From: JAZDCZ01 sp046757925
Lineage (GTDB): Bacteria; Gemmatimonadota; Gemmatimonadetes; Gemmatimonadales; GWC2-71-9
Direction of reading: 5' to 3'
DNA length: 64,000 bases
Assembly: GCA_046757925.1 (NCBI GenBank)
Contig: JBHHZE010000011.1
Coordinates: 1 to 64,000, forward strand
Of this stretch, positions 1 to 7,721 are shown piece by piece. The notes beneath the pieces are model-generated. The model searched no databases. It was not told the DNA's origin and saw nothing but the letters and a program-made list of their open reading frames with translations. How positions within the stretch are numbered: the stretch's first letter is position 1; every line of letters starts with the position of its first letter. Made by a program: the position numbers and the translations under genes.

Positions 1-47
1 AAAAGTTTCGTTACCGCGCCCAACAGAATAGCGATCGAGTCTAGCAT
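1..47 (-). CDS. N-terminus of an unidentified protein, cut by the window edge
   Basis: On the minus strand an ATG at 47 opens a frame that runs off the left edge, giving MLDSIAILLGAVTKL. A purine-rich GGGGGTG lies about 8 bases upstream of the ATG and could serve as ribosome binding site. The residues are mostly hydrophobic, as in a membrane anchor or signal segment. It would be the third gene downstream of the Fe-S/GGDEF gene on the same strand. Fifteen codons are too few to name a family, and the start is an inference. Confidence 0.35.
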   Translation of the reverse strand, partial: MLDSIAILLGAVTKL

Positions 48-298
48 CTCGCGTCACCCCCTTTCGGGCGGCTAAAGCCGCTTGGAAAGTGGCACACCTC
101 GCTATAGTATGCCCGAGGCTCCGCTCTATACAGCTGACCGATTCACTCCGCTCGCGGTTTGGCTAGATCTCCGTTCGGGACACCCCCTTTCACTCCTCGC
201 GTTCTAGTGATACAGCCGGCCCTCTAACCACATTCCCACCGACCCGAAACCCCGCCCGCAAGGGACGAGGTCCGGTCAAATCTCCGTTGTAAGCGCGA
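48..298. other. Intergenic region, no gene seen
   Basis: No open frame of credible length is visible on either strand. On the minus strand it contains a possible weak terminator near 249-271, a short hairpin at 68-81 (GCGGC, TAAA, GCCGC) and two copies of GAAAGGGGGTG. The second copy is placed like a ribosome binding site for the gene at the left edge. No tRNA or tmRNA ending was recognised. Confidence 0.4.
249..271 (-). terminator. Possible weak hairpin terminator after the unknown 250-aa gene
   Basis: Read on the minus strand, ACCTCGTCC pairs with GGGCGGGGT (nine pairs, two of them G-U) around a five-base loop, and TTTC follows. It lies 28 bases after the stop of the gene ending at 299. 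The U-tract is short, so termination may be partial. Confidence 0.3.
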
Positions 299-1051
299 CT
301 ACTGCCGCGACTGAAACCACCGATTCGTCGCGTCCAGCACCGCCAGCGCAGCAGCTTGCTCGGACGACTCCCCGGCCTCGGCAGTGCCAGTCAACAGCCG
401 CGTGTTGCGACCATCCACTACCTGCACACCAACCACAACCAGTTCTTCGTCAAAGGCATCGATCACTTTGACACCCTCTAATTCGAAAACCCCGCTCGGC
501 AGCGCACTGTCCAGCGCCGCCACTGCCGCCCGCGCCACTGCCTGTATCCTCGCCCGAGGCGTGTCGGCAGACTCCTCTTCACCAATCACATCCCTGCCGT
601 TCATCTCGAGCGTCAACACGAAACGGATCCGATGCTCCCCCATGGGAATCCGCTCGAGCTTGCGGTACACAACACCCCGTCGCATCGCCTCCTGCCGTAC
701 CGCATCCCGCTCCAGCGTCTCGATGGGCCTGACCTCAGCCGTCTGAGCGACACTGATCTTGCGGTGATCGACCTTGATACCAAGATGAGCCAACAACGCG
801 CTCTCCACGTTGCGAACCACCTGCTTCGCCGATCCGCCGCTTGCAGCCAGCACATGCACCTCGATGATCTCCCCAACCGGGGATACCACAACCCTGGCCG
901 ACAGAACACCCTGCAAACTCTGCAATAGGTTCTCAGCCCGCTTGACTCCCCATGGATCGGGCTTCCGAACCTCACCATCGACGTGGCTCGCTGCAGGCCG
1001 CGGCGGTTCCGGCTTGGGCTCCGGCTTGGGGTCTGGCTTAGACAAACTCAA
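299..1051 (-). CDS. Conserved-looking protein of unknown function, partner of the Fe-S/GGDEF protein
   Basis: The gene encodes 250 residues and I do not recognise a family. The first ~35 residues are a low-complexity tail rich in Pro, Lys and Glu. Two alternating alpha/beta-looking halves follow: one around residues 38-105 with beta-like VVVSP and EVHVLA stretches, and one around 130-245 that ends in an Ala-rich helix. No signal peptide or membrane segment is seen, so it is probably cytoplasmic. Its ATG overlaps the stop of the upstream Fe-S/GGDEF gene (ATGA, 1048-1051), so the two are probably translationally coupled and may act together. No cysteine clusters or catalytic motifs are visible. 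Confidence 0.75.
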   Translation of the reverse strand: MSLSKPDPKPEPKPEPPRPAASHVDGEVRKPDPWGVKRAENLLQSLQGVLSARVVVSPVGEIIEVHVLAASGGSAKQVVRNVESALLAHLGIKVDHRKISVAQTAEVRPIETLERDAVRQEAMRRGVVYRKLERIPMGEHRIRFVLTLEMNGRDVIGEEESADTPRARIQAVARAAVAALDSALPSGVFELEGVKVIDAFDEELVVVGVQVVDGRNTRLLTGTAEAGESSEQAAALAVLDATNRWFQSRQ

Positions 1052-2778
1052 CGTCGCTCCTGATCTCCGTTAGTGCCCTTGGTACCTTCACTCGCTGCCA
1101 ACACCACCACGTTCCCCCCCAGCGCCTTCGCCCTGTACATTGCCCTGTCAGCCTCCCGCAGCACGTCTTGCATCTTCTCCACCTTCGGGTCGTGGCACGC
1201 AATCCCAATAGAGGCTCCGATCTCCCCAACACCAAATCCCTCCGTCATCCCCAGCGCCTCCACCGAGTCCCGTACCGCCTCGGCCACCCGCTGCGCACCG
1301 TCGACATCCGTTCTGACCAGAATCAGCACGAACTCGTCACCACCGTAACGCGCCGCCATGTCGGTCTTCCGGACACTGCGCTGCAGCTCACTACCCACAC
1401 CCGCCAACACCCTGTTGCCTGCGTCGTGCCCGTAGATGTCATTGATGGACTTGAATTCATCCAGGTCCACAAAGATCACCCAGAACTCTTCGCCACTACG
1501 GTCGCTTCGAGCTACCTCCTGCTCCAAGCGCGACCGCAACATCCGGTACGTTGCCAGGCCCGTCAGCTCATCCACGGCCGCAGACCGGACCGCCTCCTCG
1601 GCGCGTCGCTCCTGATACGGCGGACACTGTCTAAGAGCAGTACGCCCGTCCAACAACCCGGCGGCAAACTCCGCACACGTGGCGAATCCACACGCCCCAC
1701 AGTCCCACCGAGAACCATCCGGAGCGGTGCCGATGGTCGCCAACACCCCTTCCAATTCCGCCGCACTCCACTTGTGCCCGTTGCGGATGAACGGAAACGC
1801 CCGCTCAATCCGGACACTCACCCGCGGGTCGGCCACCGGTGTCGGCGATCTCCGCGGTTCAGTCTCGGCCACCACGCTCCTGCGCCAGAAGAGCTCCTCC
1901 GGCGGACCCATTAACGGGTGGGCAAGACACCCTTCGCACGGTAGGATGTCGACGAATCCCAGGTCCATCCTATCCACCCCCACCGCCCGAGCTACCGCAC
2001 CCAATCCCCCTAAACCCCGCAACTTACGGAACCTGCGACTAGCCTGATGTTCGTGCTCCAACAATCCAAGCGGCAAACCACCGGCCGCGCTCACGTGCCT
2101 CTCCCTCACCTCCGGCATCCGCTCGTAATGCGACGGCTGCCGGGCCACGTCCACACCGCACACACCCAACAGTTCATCGAGTTCGTCGAACGTCAGCGCC
2201 GCATCCACATGGTCGTCCGACTCGGCCAGGCAGACACCGGCATAGACCAACTTCGCATCCTGCCCATACAGTGCCCGATGGTACTCCGCCTCCGCCGCCA
2301 GCGGTGTCTCGACCGGAGCCAAATACGGCACCAACTCCGGGTAATCGCTCCGAATCCGCTCCACCACCACCGGGCAGGTCGACCGGATCATGGTACCCCA
2401 ATGTGGGTCGGCCCATAGCCTGGCATACTCACCCGCAACGAGCTCGTCACCCAACACGCCCCGATGAACCGCCGCAAACCCCGCCTCATAACAGGCGTTC
2501 ACCACCTGCTCCGGCGTGTGGGGGTAAAAATGCGCCGCCGATTCCACCGCCAGGATCAGAACCGCCTCACCACCCTCAGCCAGGGCCAGCGCGCGATCCA
2601 GGTCACCTACCGCGTCGATCGCCGAGTGAGGGCATTCGGCTACGCAGTTCCCCGATCTAATGCAAGCATCGTCGACGATCCGCACCTCGGGGCCGTCGAT
2701 CGCAATCGCCTGGGCCGCGCAAACCCGCACACAGGCCAGACAACTAACGCATTTTTCGGGGTTTATCTCAAACCGCAC
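1048..2778 (-). CDS. Redox-sensor-like diguanylate cyclase: ferredoxin + [FeFe]-hydrogenase-like + Fe-S + GGDEF
   Basis: This 576-residue multidomain protein probably makes cyclic di-GMP in response to redox state. Residues 1-55 form a ferredoxin-like domain: C10, C13, C16 and C20 are a complete 4Fe-4S set, while the second set has C39, C45 and C49 but Ser at the expected position 42. Residues ~70-300 resemble the H-cluster domain of [FeFe] hydrogenases, keeping candidate ligands C135, C183, C281 and C284. The usual TSCCP motif is STCP, and the loop-2 Lys is absent, so hydrogenase activity is unlikely. C360, C363, C368 and C385 match the short Fe-S domain seen in such sensors. Residues ~400-560 are a GGDEF domain with intact YGGDEF (478-483) and an RxxD inhibitory site (470-473). 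It resembles HsfB-type sensory hydrogenase relatives with GGDEF as the output. Confidence 0.85.
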   Translation of the reverse strand: MRFEINPEKCVSCLACVRVCAAQAIAIDGPEVRIVDDACIRSGNCVAECPHSAIDAVGDLDRALALAEGGEAVLILAVESAAHFYPHTPEQVVNACYEAGFAAVHRGVLGDELVAGEYARLWADPHWGTMIRSTCPVVVERIRSDYPELVPYLAPVETPLAAEAEYHRALYGQDAKLVYAGVCLAESDDHVDAALTFDELDELLGVCGVDVARQPSHYERMPEVRERHVSAAGGLPLGLLEHEHQASRRFRKLRGLGGLGAVARAVGVDRMDLGFVDILPCEGCLAHPLMGPPEELFWRRSVVAETEPRRSPTPVADPRVSVRIERAFPFIRNGHKWSAAELEGVLATIGTAPDGSRWDCGACGFATCAEFAAGLLDGRTALRQCPPYQERRAEEAVRSAAVDELTGLATYRMLRSRLEQEVARSDRSGEEFWVIFVDLDEFKSINDIYGHDAGNRVLAGVGSELQRSVRKTDMAARYGGDEFVLILVRTDVDGAQRVAEAVRDSVEALGMTEGFGVGEIGASIGIACHDPKVEKMQDVLREADRAMYRAKALGGNVVVLAASEGTKGTNGDQERR

Positions 2779-2854
2779 TGATCCATGTGCCAGCCTGGGC
2801 CCCGGCGACCGAGGTTGTAGTTTTGATATCCTTAGTTAGGCTAATCGGACCCCT

Positions 2855-2884
2855 ACTATAGCGACCACGAGGACCACTTGTCAA
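2855..2884 (-). promoter_or_regulatory. Sigma-70-type promoter for the Fe-S/GGDEF operon
   Basis: On the minus strand a perfect TTGACA (2884-2879) is followed after 18 bases by TATAGT (2860-2855), five of six matches to the -10 consensus. Transcription would start near 2848, giving a leader of about 70 bases before the ATG at 2778. Confidence 0.6.
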
Positions 2885-3142
2885 TAGCTGAAGGTGCTTC
2901 AACACACTAAATTTCAGTGACTTACATCACTCTTTTGAGAAATCACTAGAGGGATGGTCAGCTCCCGGTCACGCTCCATTTGGCAACCCACCCGGGTGTT
3001 GGATTCCTGAAACACTCTTGCCATGCGGCACGGTCCGCGCGGGGTGGCTGTCAGAGCCCAGGGCACTCGGGTACCCCAACAACACCGGGCAGATGAAACA
3101 ATCGCTGCCCTGCGGGGATTCATTAGAGAAGTAGCGGTTTGA

Positions 3143-3160
3143 CCGGGCTGGCCAGCCCGG
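3143..3160. promoter_or_regulatory. Perfect 18-base palindrome upstream of the secreted-protein pair
   Basis: CCGGGCTGG and CCAGCCCGG form an uninterrupted inverted repeat ending 35 bases before the ATG at 3196. It has no U-tract on either side, which argues against a terminator. It could be an operator, or a leader hairpin if transcription starts upstream. Confidence 0.4.
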
Positions 3161-3195
3161 CGAGATTGCAGCATGTCCTCTGAGGAACCACGAAC

Positions 3196-3978
3196 ATGAC
3201 ACAGCGTATCAACCCCTCGCCACGCCGGACGTTCGTCACCGTGCTTTTGGCCGCGGCGTCGCTGGGCCTGAGCCAGACGACCCTGCTCGACGCTCAAACC
3301 GTCAAGGGGCGCCTGCTGGATCACGCGAGCGGGAAGCCGATTCCCGACGCCTCTGTGGCACTACTGACCCAAAGCGGGGCGGTGGTCAAGATCGCCATCG
3401 CCGATTCCACGGGCGCCTACTCCGTTCGGACACCCAGATCCGGCACCTACAGCTTCCGAGTGGATGCCCGCGGTTACAACACGTTGAACGGACTCCCCTT
3501 TACGGTCAGAAAGGGTCAGACGCTGGAACTCAACATGCAGCTCTGGAGCCTCACGGAATTGCCTGCTGTAGTAGTCACGGCCGACTCGCTTCCGCTTGCT
3601 CCGGGCCCCCTCAGAGGCTTCTACGACCGCGTCGAGAGGGGTCTGGGGCACTACGTTACCCGCAAAGACATCGAAAAGCGGGCTTCCAGCCAGTTTACGA
3701 GCCTGCTGCGACTGGTGCCGAGCGTAAGGATCGTACCGTCCCCCTACGGACAAGCACAGTTCACGGTTCGGATCAAGGGCAGCCCATGCCCGCCGATGCT
3801 GTGGGTCGACAACTCCAAATGGGGATCGGTCGACTTCGGAGAGGGCATAGACCGTGAGCTGTTTCCTCACGATCTCGAGGGAATCGAAGTTTACAGACCG
3901 TCCGAGGTACCTACTGAATTCAGCGATATCGATTCCGGTTGCGGGGTAATAGTGGTGTGGACAAGACGAGGCCCTTAG
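3196..3978 (+). CDS. Secreted carboxypeptidase-regulatory-like / TonB-plug-like protein
   Basis: The 260-residue protein starts with a Sec signal peptide (basic RRTF, hydrophobic core, likely cleavage after LLDAQ around residue 34). Residues ~35-105 form a CarboxypepD_reg-like beta-sandwich beginning VKGRLLDHASGKPIPDAS. Residues ~145-250 look like an isolated TonB plug: a 'vtRkDIEkR' stretch, a Pro-Cys pair (SPCPPMLWVD), and the ending CGVIVVWTR. No beta-barrel follows, so it is unlikely to be a transporter by itself. Such short plug-only proteins are common in Gemmatimonadota-like genomes; their role is not established. It overlaps the next gene by 22 bases if the GTG at 3957 is used. Confidence 0.75.
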   Translation: MTQRINPSPRRTFVTVLLAAASLGLSQTTLLDAQTVKGRLLDHASGKPIPDASVALLTQSGAVVKIAIADSTGAYSVRTPRSGTYSFRVDARGYNTLNGLPFTVRKGQTLELNMQLWSLTELPAVVVTADSLPLAPGPLRGFYDRVERGLGHYVTRKDIEKRASSQFTSLLRLVPSVRIVPSPYGQAQFTVRIKGSPCPPMLWVDNSKWGSVDFGEGIDRELFPHDLEGIEVYRPSEVPTEFSDIDSGCGVIVVWTRRGP

Positions 3979-5708
3979 AGAAAGCATTCGGCAGACTCAC
4001 ACGGGCGTCAAACGTGGCGGCCGGCGTCGCCGGTCTGCTGGCTCAATTCCTGTGGGTGGGACCGCTGTCTTCACAAACCATACACGGCAGGCTGGTCGAC
4101 GAGATAACCGGCGGTCCAATCGCCGGAGCCTTCGTCATCCTGTTGAGTGACAGCACGGAACTGAACGTCCGCACCCTCACGAGCGCGCGGGGCGAGTTCA
4201 CGCTCAGGGCGCCGATCCCCGGCCGGTACAGGCTTAAGTCAGCCGTGATCGGGGTAAAGAGCAGGACCTCCCAGCCGATCGATCTTGCCGCAGGCCAAAC
4301 CGTAGAGTTCGACTTCATCATTCGGGCTGTATCGATCACGTTGCCTACAGTGGTGGTGAGGGGCGACAAGGCCTGTCACATCCGGCGCGAGGCGAGCTTG
4401 GCCGCAGCCACTTTGTGGGAGGAGGCGCAGAAGGCGCTCTACGCAGTGGAATGGACCGAGGAGCAGGGAACTCTGCGCCACCGACTGGTTCAATACCAGA
4501 GATTGTTGGACCCGAGCTCACTGAGAACCCAGGATAGCCTGAGGTGGTCTCAGTCGGGGATATACAGAGGCAGTCCGTTTCGCACGGTGCCGATCGATGA
4601 ACTCGTGACTTCCGGTTTCATCAAGCAGACGGGCAAGCACGAATACTACTACTACGGCCCGGACGCACGGATTCTGCTCTCGGAGCAGTTCGCGAATCTG
4701 CACTGCTTCTGGGTGAAGCAACGAGTGGAGGCGGGTCGTATGCTCATCGGATTGGCGTTCAGGCCGGTAGCCAAGCGGTCCGTCCCCGACATTGAGGGGG
4801 TCCTCTGGCTCGACCAAGAGTCGGCCCGCCTGCAGTTCCTGGAGTACGGATACACACGGGTTCCCAATCGAACGCGCAGCAAGCATCTCGGCGGACGGGT
4901 TGAATTCGAGCGCTTGCCCGACGGTCCCTGGATCGTCGGCAAGTGGTGGATTCGGATGCCAGTTCTCGGTGTGCGCCAGGCTCAGTTCAGCGATTTCACG
5001 TCCGAGGCCTACCTGGCTGCCATCAAGGAGATGGGCGGCTGGGTCAGAGAGATTCAGACCTTGGATGGTAAACCGATCGAGCGCGGTCTGGCTACCTCAT
5101 TGGTTGGCAAAGTGGTCGACCTGGCAACCGCGGCACCGGTTCCCGGGGTCAGGATCGTTCTGCTGGGAACGAGCTACGAGACCAGAACCGACGAGAGGGG
5201 CCGCTTCTGGTTTCATGGACTGGCCGAGGATACTTACGAGATATCTTTTGCACGCGAGTTTCTCGATAGCCTTGGGTTCGTGCCGCCAAAGCAAACGGCG
5301 ACACTCCGCCTGGGCCATACCGCGACGGCGGGAATCGCCATAGCCTCGGCGAGCTCGCTCTGGGAGCGACTATGTCCCTCCGTCAAGCGCTCTGACAGCG
5401 TGGGGATCGTGGCAGGCTTCATTCGCGACGCTGCCAGTGGCAAGCCATTGCGAGACGCGGAACTCACACTTTCCGCCCGTTTCCCGGGGACGCCGCCCAA
5501 AGTAATCCGGCGGCACGCGCTTTCTGACTGGGCGGGCTATTATTACGCCTGTGGGATTCCACAGCGTAAGGTGATCACGGTGCAGGTCAAGCTGGACGGC
5601 TGGTCCGGTGTCGCTACGTCAACGCAACTGTCCGCAGGAGACATAATTCAGCTGAACTTCGAATTGAGCGAGTCGGGACGAACCGCTAGGCCAGTTCGTA
5701 GTCCTTGA
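3957..5708 (+). CDS. Secreted protein with three carboxypeptidase-regulatory-like domains
   Basis: Starting at GTG 3957 gives 583 residues; a TTG at 3939 in the same frame is an alternative. A hydrophobic export segment (VAAGVAGLLAQFLWVG) precedes the first domain. Three CarboxypepD_reg-like modules are visible: IHGRLVDEITGGPI near the N-terminus, LVGKVVDLATAAPV near residue 385 and VAGFIRDAASGKPL near residue 485. The long middle region (~130-370) contains no motif I recognise. It follows the shorter protein of the same style with overlapping frames, so the two are probably co-expressed and exported together. Its end overlaps the convergent sigma-54 regulator by 23 bases. Confidence 0.7.
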   Translation: MDKTRPLEKAFGRLTRASNVAAGVAGLLAQFLWVGPLSSQTIHGRLVDEITGGPIAGAFVILLSDSTELNVRTLTSARGEFTLRAPIPGRYRLKSAVIGVKSRTSQPIDLAAGQTVEFDFIIRAVSITLPTVVVRGDKACHIRREASLAAATLWEEAQKALYAVEWTEEQGTLRHRLVQYQRLLDPSSLRTQDSLRWSQSGIYRGSPFRTVPIDELVTSGFIKQTGKHEYYYYGPDARILLSEQFANLHCFWVKQRVEAGRMLIGLAFRPVAKRSVPDIEGVLWLDQESARLQFLEYGYTRVPNRTRSKHLGGRVEFERLPDGPWIVGKWWIRMPVLGVRQAQFSDFTSEAYLAAIKEMGGWVREIQTLDGKPIERGLATSLVGKVVDLATAAPVPGVRIVLLGTSYETRTDERGRFWFHGLAEDTYEISFAREFLDSLGFVPPKQTATLRLGHTATAGIAIASASSLWERLCPSVKRSDSVGIVAGFIRDAASGKPLRDAELTLSARFPGTPPKVIRRHALSDWAGYYYACGIPQRKVITVQVKLDGWSGVATSTQLSAGDIIQLNFELSESGRTARPVRSP

Positions 5709-7221
5709 TTTTCCGATACAGGGTGCGTTCGCCGATGCCTAGCTTTTCGGCCGCTTGACGTCTGTTTCCCCCGGTCTCGCGCAGCGCCGCATCGATTGCG
5801 GCGCGTTCTACATCGGCCATAGTCATTCCCGGTCGATAAATAACGGTGTCTCGATCGGCGATCGAACCCACTCCAACGCTTGGCACGTCACTGTCGCGTG
5901 ACAGTTCTTCGTATTCCGCCGGCACAACCCGTCCCACGTCTAATACCTCGACGCGCTGCGGGACATCATCAATGCGTCGGCGCAACTCTTCGACCTGGAG
6001 CTTCAACTCCACAAGGCTCCGGAATATGAACTCCAGTTCCTTGCCCTCGACGTTCGCGGGCTGGCGGGGGAGATGTACGGGCAGGAGCCGCGATCCTGCT
6101 TCTCGGATGTCACTCGGGATGTCGCTGGCGCGGATCTCTCGTCCATGCGACAGTACAATCATCGAATCGATGAGGTTTCTGAGCTGCCTGATATTGCCCG
6201 GCCAATCGGCATTCATGAGAACTTCCATTGCTTCGGGAGAAATGCCCGAAAACCGCCGGCCGTGCTCCTCGCTCAACTCTTCAACGAACTGCTTGACCAG
6301 AATGGGAATGTCGTTCCTACGCTCCCTCAAGGGCGGGAGGTAAATAGACAAGACGTTCAATCTGTAGTAGAGATCATCTCTGAACTCGCGTAACGACACC
6401 ATTTCCTTCAACGGCCGATTGGTGGCAGCGATTACTCTCACATCGACCCGTATCGGTTCGCTCCCACCCACTCTGAAAAACGCGTGATTCTCGAGCACTC
6501 GAAGCAGCTTCACCTGGGTTGTGATCGGCATCTCGCCAATCTCATCCAGGAAAAGGGTCCCACCGTCGGCCAGTTCGAATCGTCCCAGACGTCGCTCCGA
6601 CGCCCCGGTAAACGAGCCTTTCTCGTGCCCGAACATCTCGGACTCCAGCAGCGTCTCGGGGAGAGCGGAACAATTGATGGCTATGAACGGCTGGTCTCTG
6701 CGTTCCGAGAGATCGTGGATCGCATGGGCGACCAACTCCTTGCCGGTCCCCGACTCGCCCTCGATCAGTACGGTACTCCTAACCGGAGCCATCAGCTCGA
6801 TCTTGACCAAGACTTCCTGAATCCCCGAGCTTTCGCCGGAGATTCCGATGTGCTTCTGCAGCCGTCGGCGCTCGACGAGCCGTCTGGTGACGGCCGCGAC
6901 CTCGGACGGTTCGACCGGTTTCCTGAGCCAGGCGGTGAGGCCGGTCCGGCGCGCAACCGCCTCGGGGTTTGCCACAGCCTCTTCGACGAGACCCAACGTC
7001 GAGATCGAGCGGTCCCGCGCGAGCGCGATAAGGGTTCTCGCCGTATGCTCGCCAAGCGCTCCGGTGAGGACGACCGCCTCGGGATCGGACTTCTGCAGCA
7101 CTCCGGCAACATCGTCGAGAGACGATACCAATACAGTATGAAAGCCCGCCGACTCGAGCTGTGCGTTTGCACGAACCGCCATCTCGAGATCGTCCATTGT
7201 CACGAGAACATTGGTACTCAT
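5686..7221 (-). CDS. Sigma-54-dependent transcriptional activator with degenerate receiver domain
   Basis: The 511-residue protein has NtrC-family order. Residues 1-118 form a receiver-like domain that keeps the acidic pair D10-D11 and a RKP lysine (K101). The usual phosphoacceptor position at the end of strand 3 reads VVLTG, with Thr53 in place of Asp. The AAA+ domain carries Walker A GESGTGKE (155-162), the sigma-54 contact loop GSFTGA (202-207) and Walker B TLFLDEIGE. A coiled-coil-like linker (~395-420) leads to a Fis-type helix-turn-helix (~468-508, GNRRQAAEKLGIGERTLYRK). It is therefore unlikely to be switched on by aspartyl phosphorylation. It follows moaB with a 4-base overlap and has no adjacent histidine kinase; its targets are not evident. 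Confidence 0.88.
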   Translation of the reverse strand: MSTNVLVTMDDLEMAVRANAQLESAGFHTVLVSSLDDVAGVLQKSDPEAVVLTGALGEHTARTLIALARDRSISTLGLVEEAVANPEAVARRTGLTAWLRKPVEPSEVAAVTRRLVERRRLQKHIGISGESSGIQEVLVKIELMAPVRSTVLIEGESGTGKELVAHAIHDLSERRDQPFIAINCSALPETLLESEMFGHEKGSFTGASERRLGRFELADGGTLFLDEIGEMPITTQVKLLRVLENHAFFRVGGSEPIRVDVRVIAATNRPLKEMVSLREFRDDLYYRLNVLSIYLPPLRERRNDIPILVKQFVEELSEEHGRRFSGISPEAMEVLMNADWPGNIRQLRNLIDSMIVLSHGREIRASDIPSDIREAGSRLLPVHLPRQPANVEGKELEFIFRSLVELKLQVEELRRRIDDVPQRVEVLDVGRVVPAEYEELSRDSDVPSVGVGSIADRDTVIYRPGMTMADVERAAIDAALRETGGNRRQAAEKLGIGERTLYRKIKDYELA

Positions 7222-7706
7222 GAATGATCCGTGGGTTCGCCCCGCAACAGTTGCACGGAGTGTTCGATGAGCGGTTCGAGCGTGGCCACTCCGTCCCGCA
7301 CGCCGCCCGGGCTTCCCGGAAGGTTGACGATCAACGTACTTCCCCGAACCCCTGCCACCCCTCGTGACAGGACGCTACGCGGCACTTTACCGCGGCCATC
7401 GGCACGTATGGCTTCTGCTATGCCCGGTGCCACCCGATCCAACACCGCTCGCGTGGCCTCTGGGGTCACATCTCGGGCCGCCAGTCCGGTCCCACCGGTG
7501 GTGAGGATCAGGTCGGCCGCAGCGGTGTCGGCCCAGCATGCGATCTTCGCGGCGATGACGTCGCTTTCGTCGGGCACGACCTCTCTGGCCGCCAACTCGA
7601 AACCTTTGTCGCGTACCCATCGCGCGATCGCGTCGCCCGAGTCGTCCGCACGCACGCCGCTGCTCACGCCATCGGACACGGTCAGTACGGCTACAGAGAT
7701 GGACAT
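7218..7706 (-). CDS. moaB: Molybdenum cofactor biosynthesis protein, MoaB/MogA family
   Basis: The 162-residue protein matches the MoaB/MogA family, which adenylylates molybdopterin before metal insertion. The family signature TTGGTGLAARDVTPEAT and the downstream NLPGSPGGVRDGV are both present, and the length is typical. No other molybdenum cofactor gene lies in the window, so which of the MoaB or Mog roles it fills cannot be decided. It follows gcvT by 15 bases and its stop overlaps the start of the sigma-54 activator by 4 bases, which makes it part of the long minus-strand run. Confidence 0.88.
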   Translation of the reverse strand: MSISVAVLTVSDGVSSGVRADDSGDAIARWVRDKGFELAAREVVPDESDVIAAKIACWADTAAADLILTTGGTGLAARDVTPEATRAVLDRVAPGIAEAIRADGRGKVPRSVLSRGVAGVRGSTLIVNLPGSPGGVRDGVATLEPLIEHSVQLLRGEPTDHS

Positions 7707-7721
7707 CTCATGATTCCAGAA

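Larger units (their letters stand above)
2779..3195. other. Divergent intergenic region of 417 bases
   Basis: It separates the minus-strand Fe-S/GGDEF gene from the plus-strand secreted-protein pair. It holds the minus-strand promoter at 2855-2884 and an 18-base perfect palindrome at 3143-3160. The part from about 2940 to 3130 has no convincing open frame: a minus-strand frame crosses it but has no family resemblance and overlaps the start of the next gene. No riboswitch could be recognised. Confidence 0.5.

Noticed and set aside
90..95. TGGCAC, a possible sigma-54 -24 element
   Set aside because: No TTGC-like -12 element follows at the required spacing.
54..191. Repeated GAAAGGGGGTG on the minus strand
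   Set aside because: Two short copies can arise by chance in purine-rich leaders; only the one near the left-edge ATG has a likely role.
1048..2778. Reading the protein as a catalytic [FeFe] hydrogenase
   Set aside because: The TSCCP and loop-2 lysine signatures needed for the diiron site are missing, and the C-terminus is a GGDEF domain.
2914..3324. Minus-strand frame of 136 codons in the divergent intergenic region
   Set aside because: No family resemblance, no ribosome binding site, and it overlaps the signal peptide of the secreted protein at 3196.
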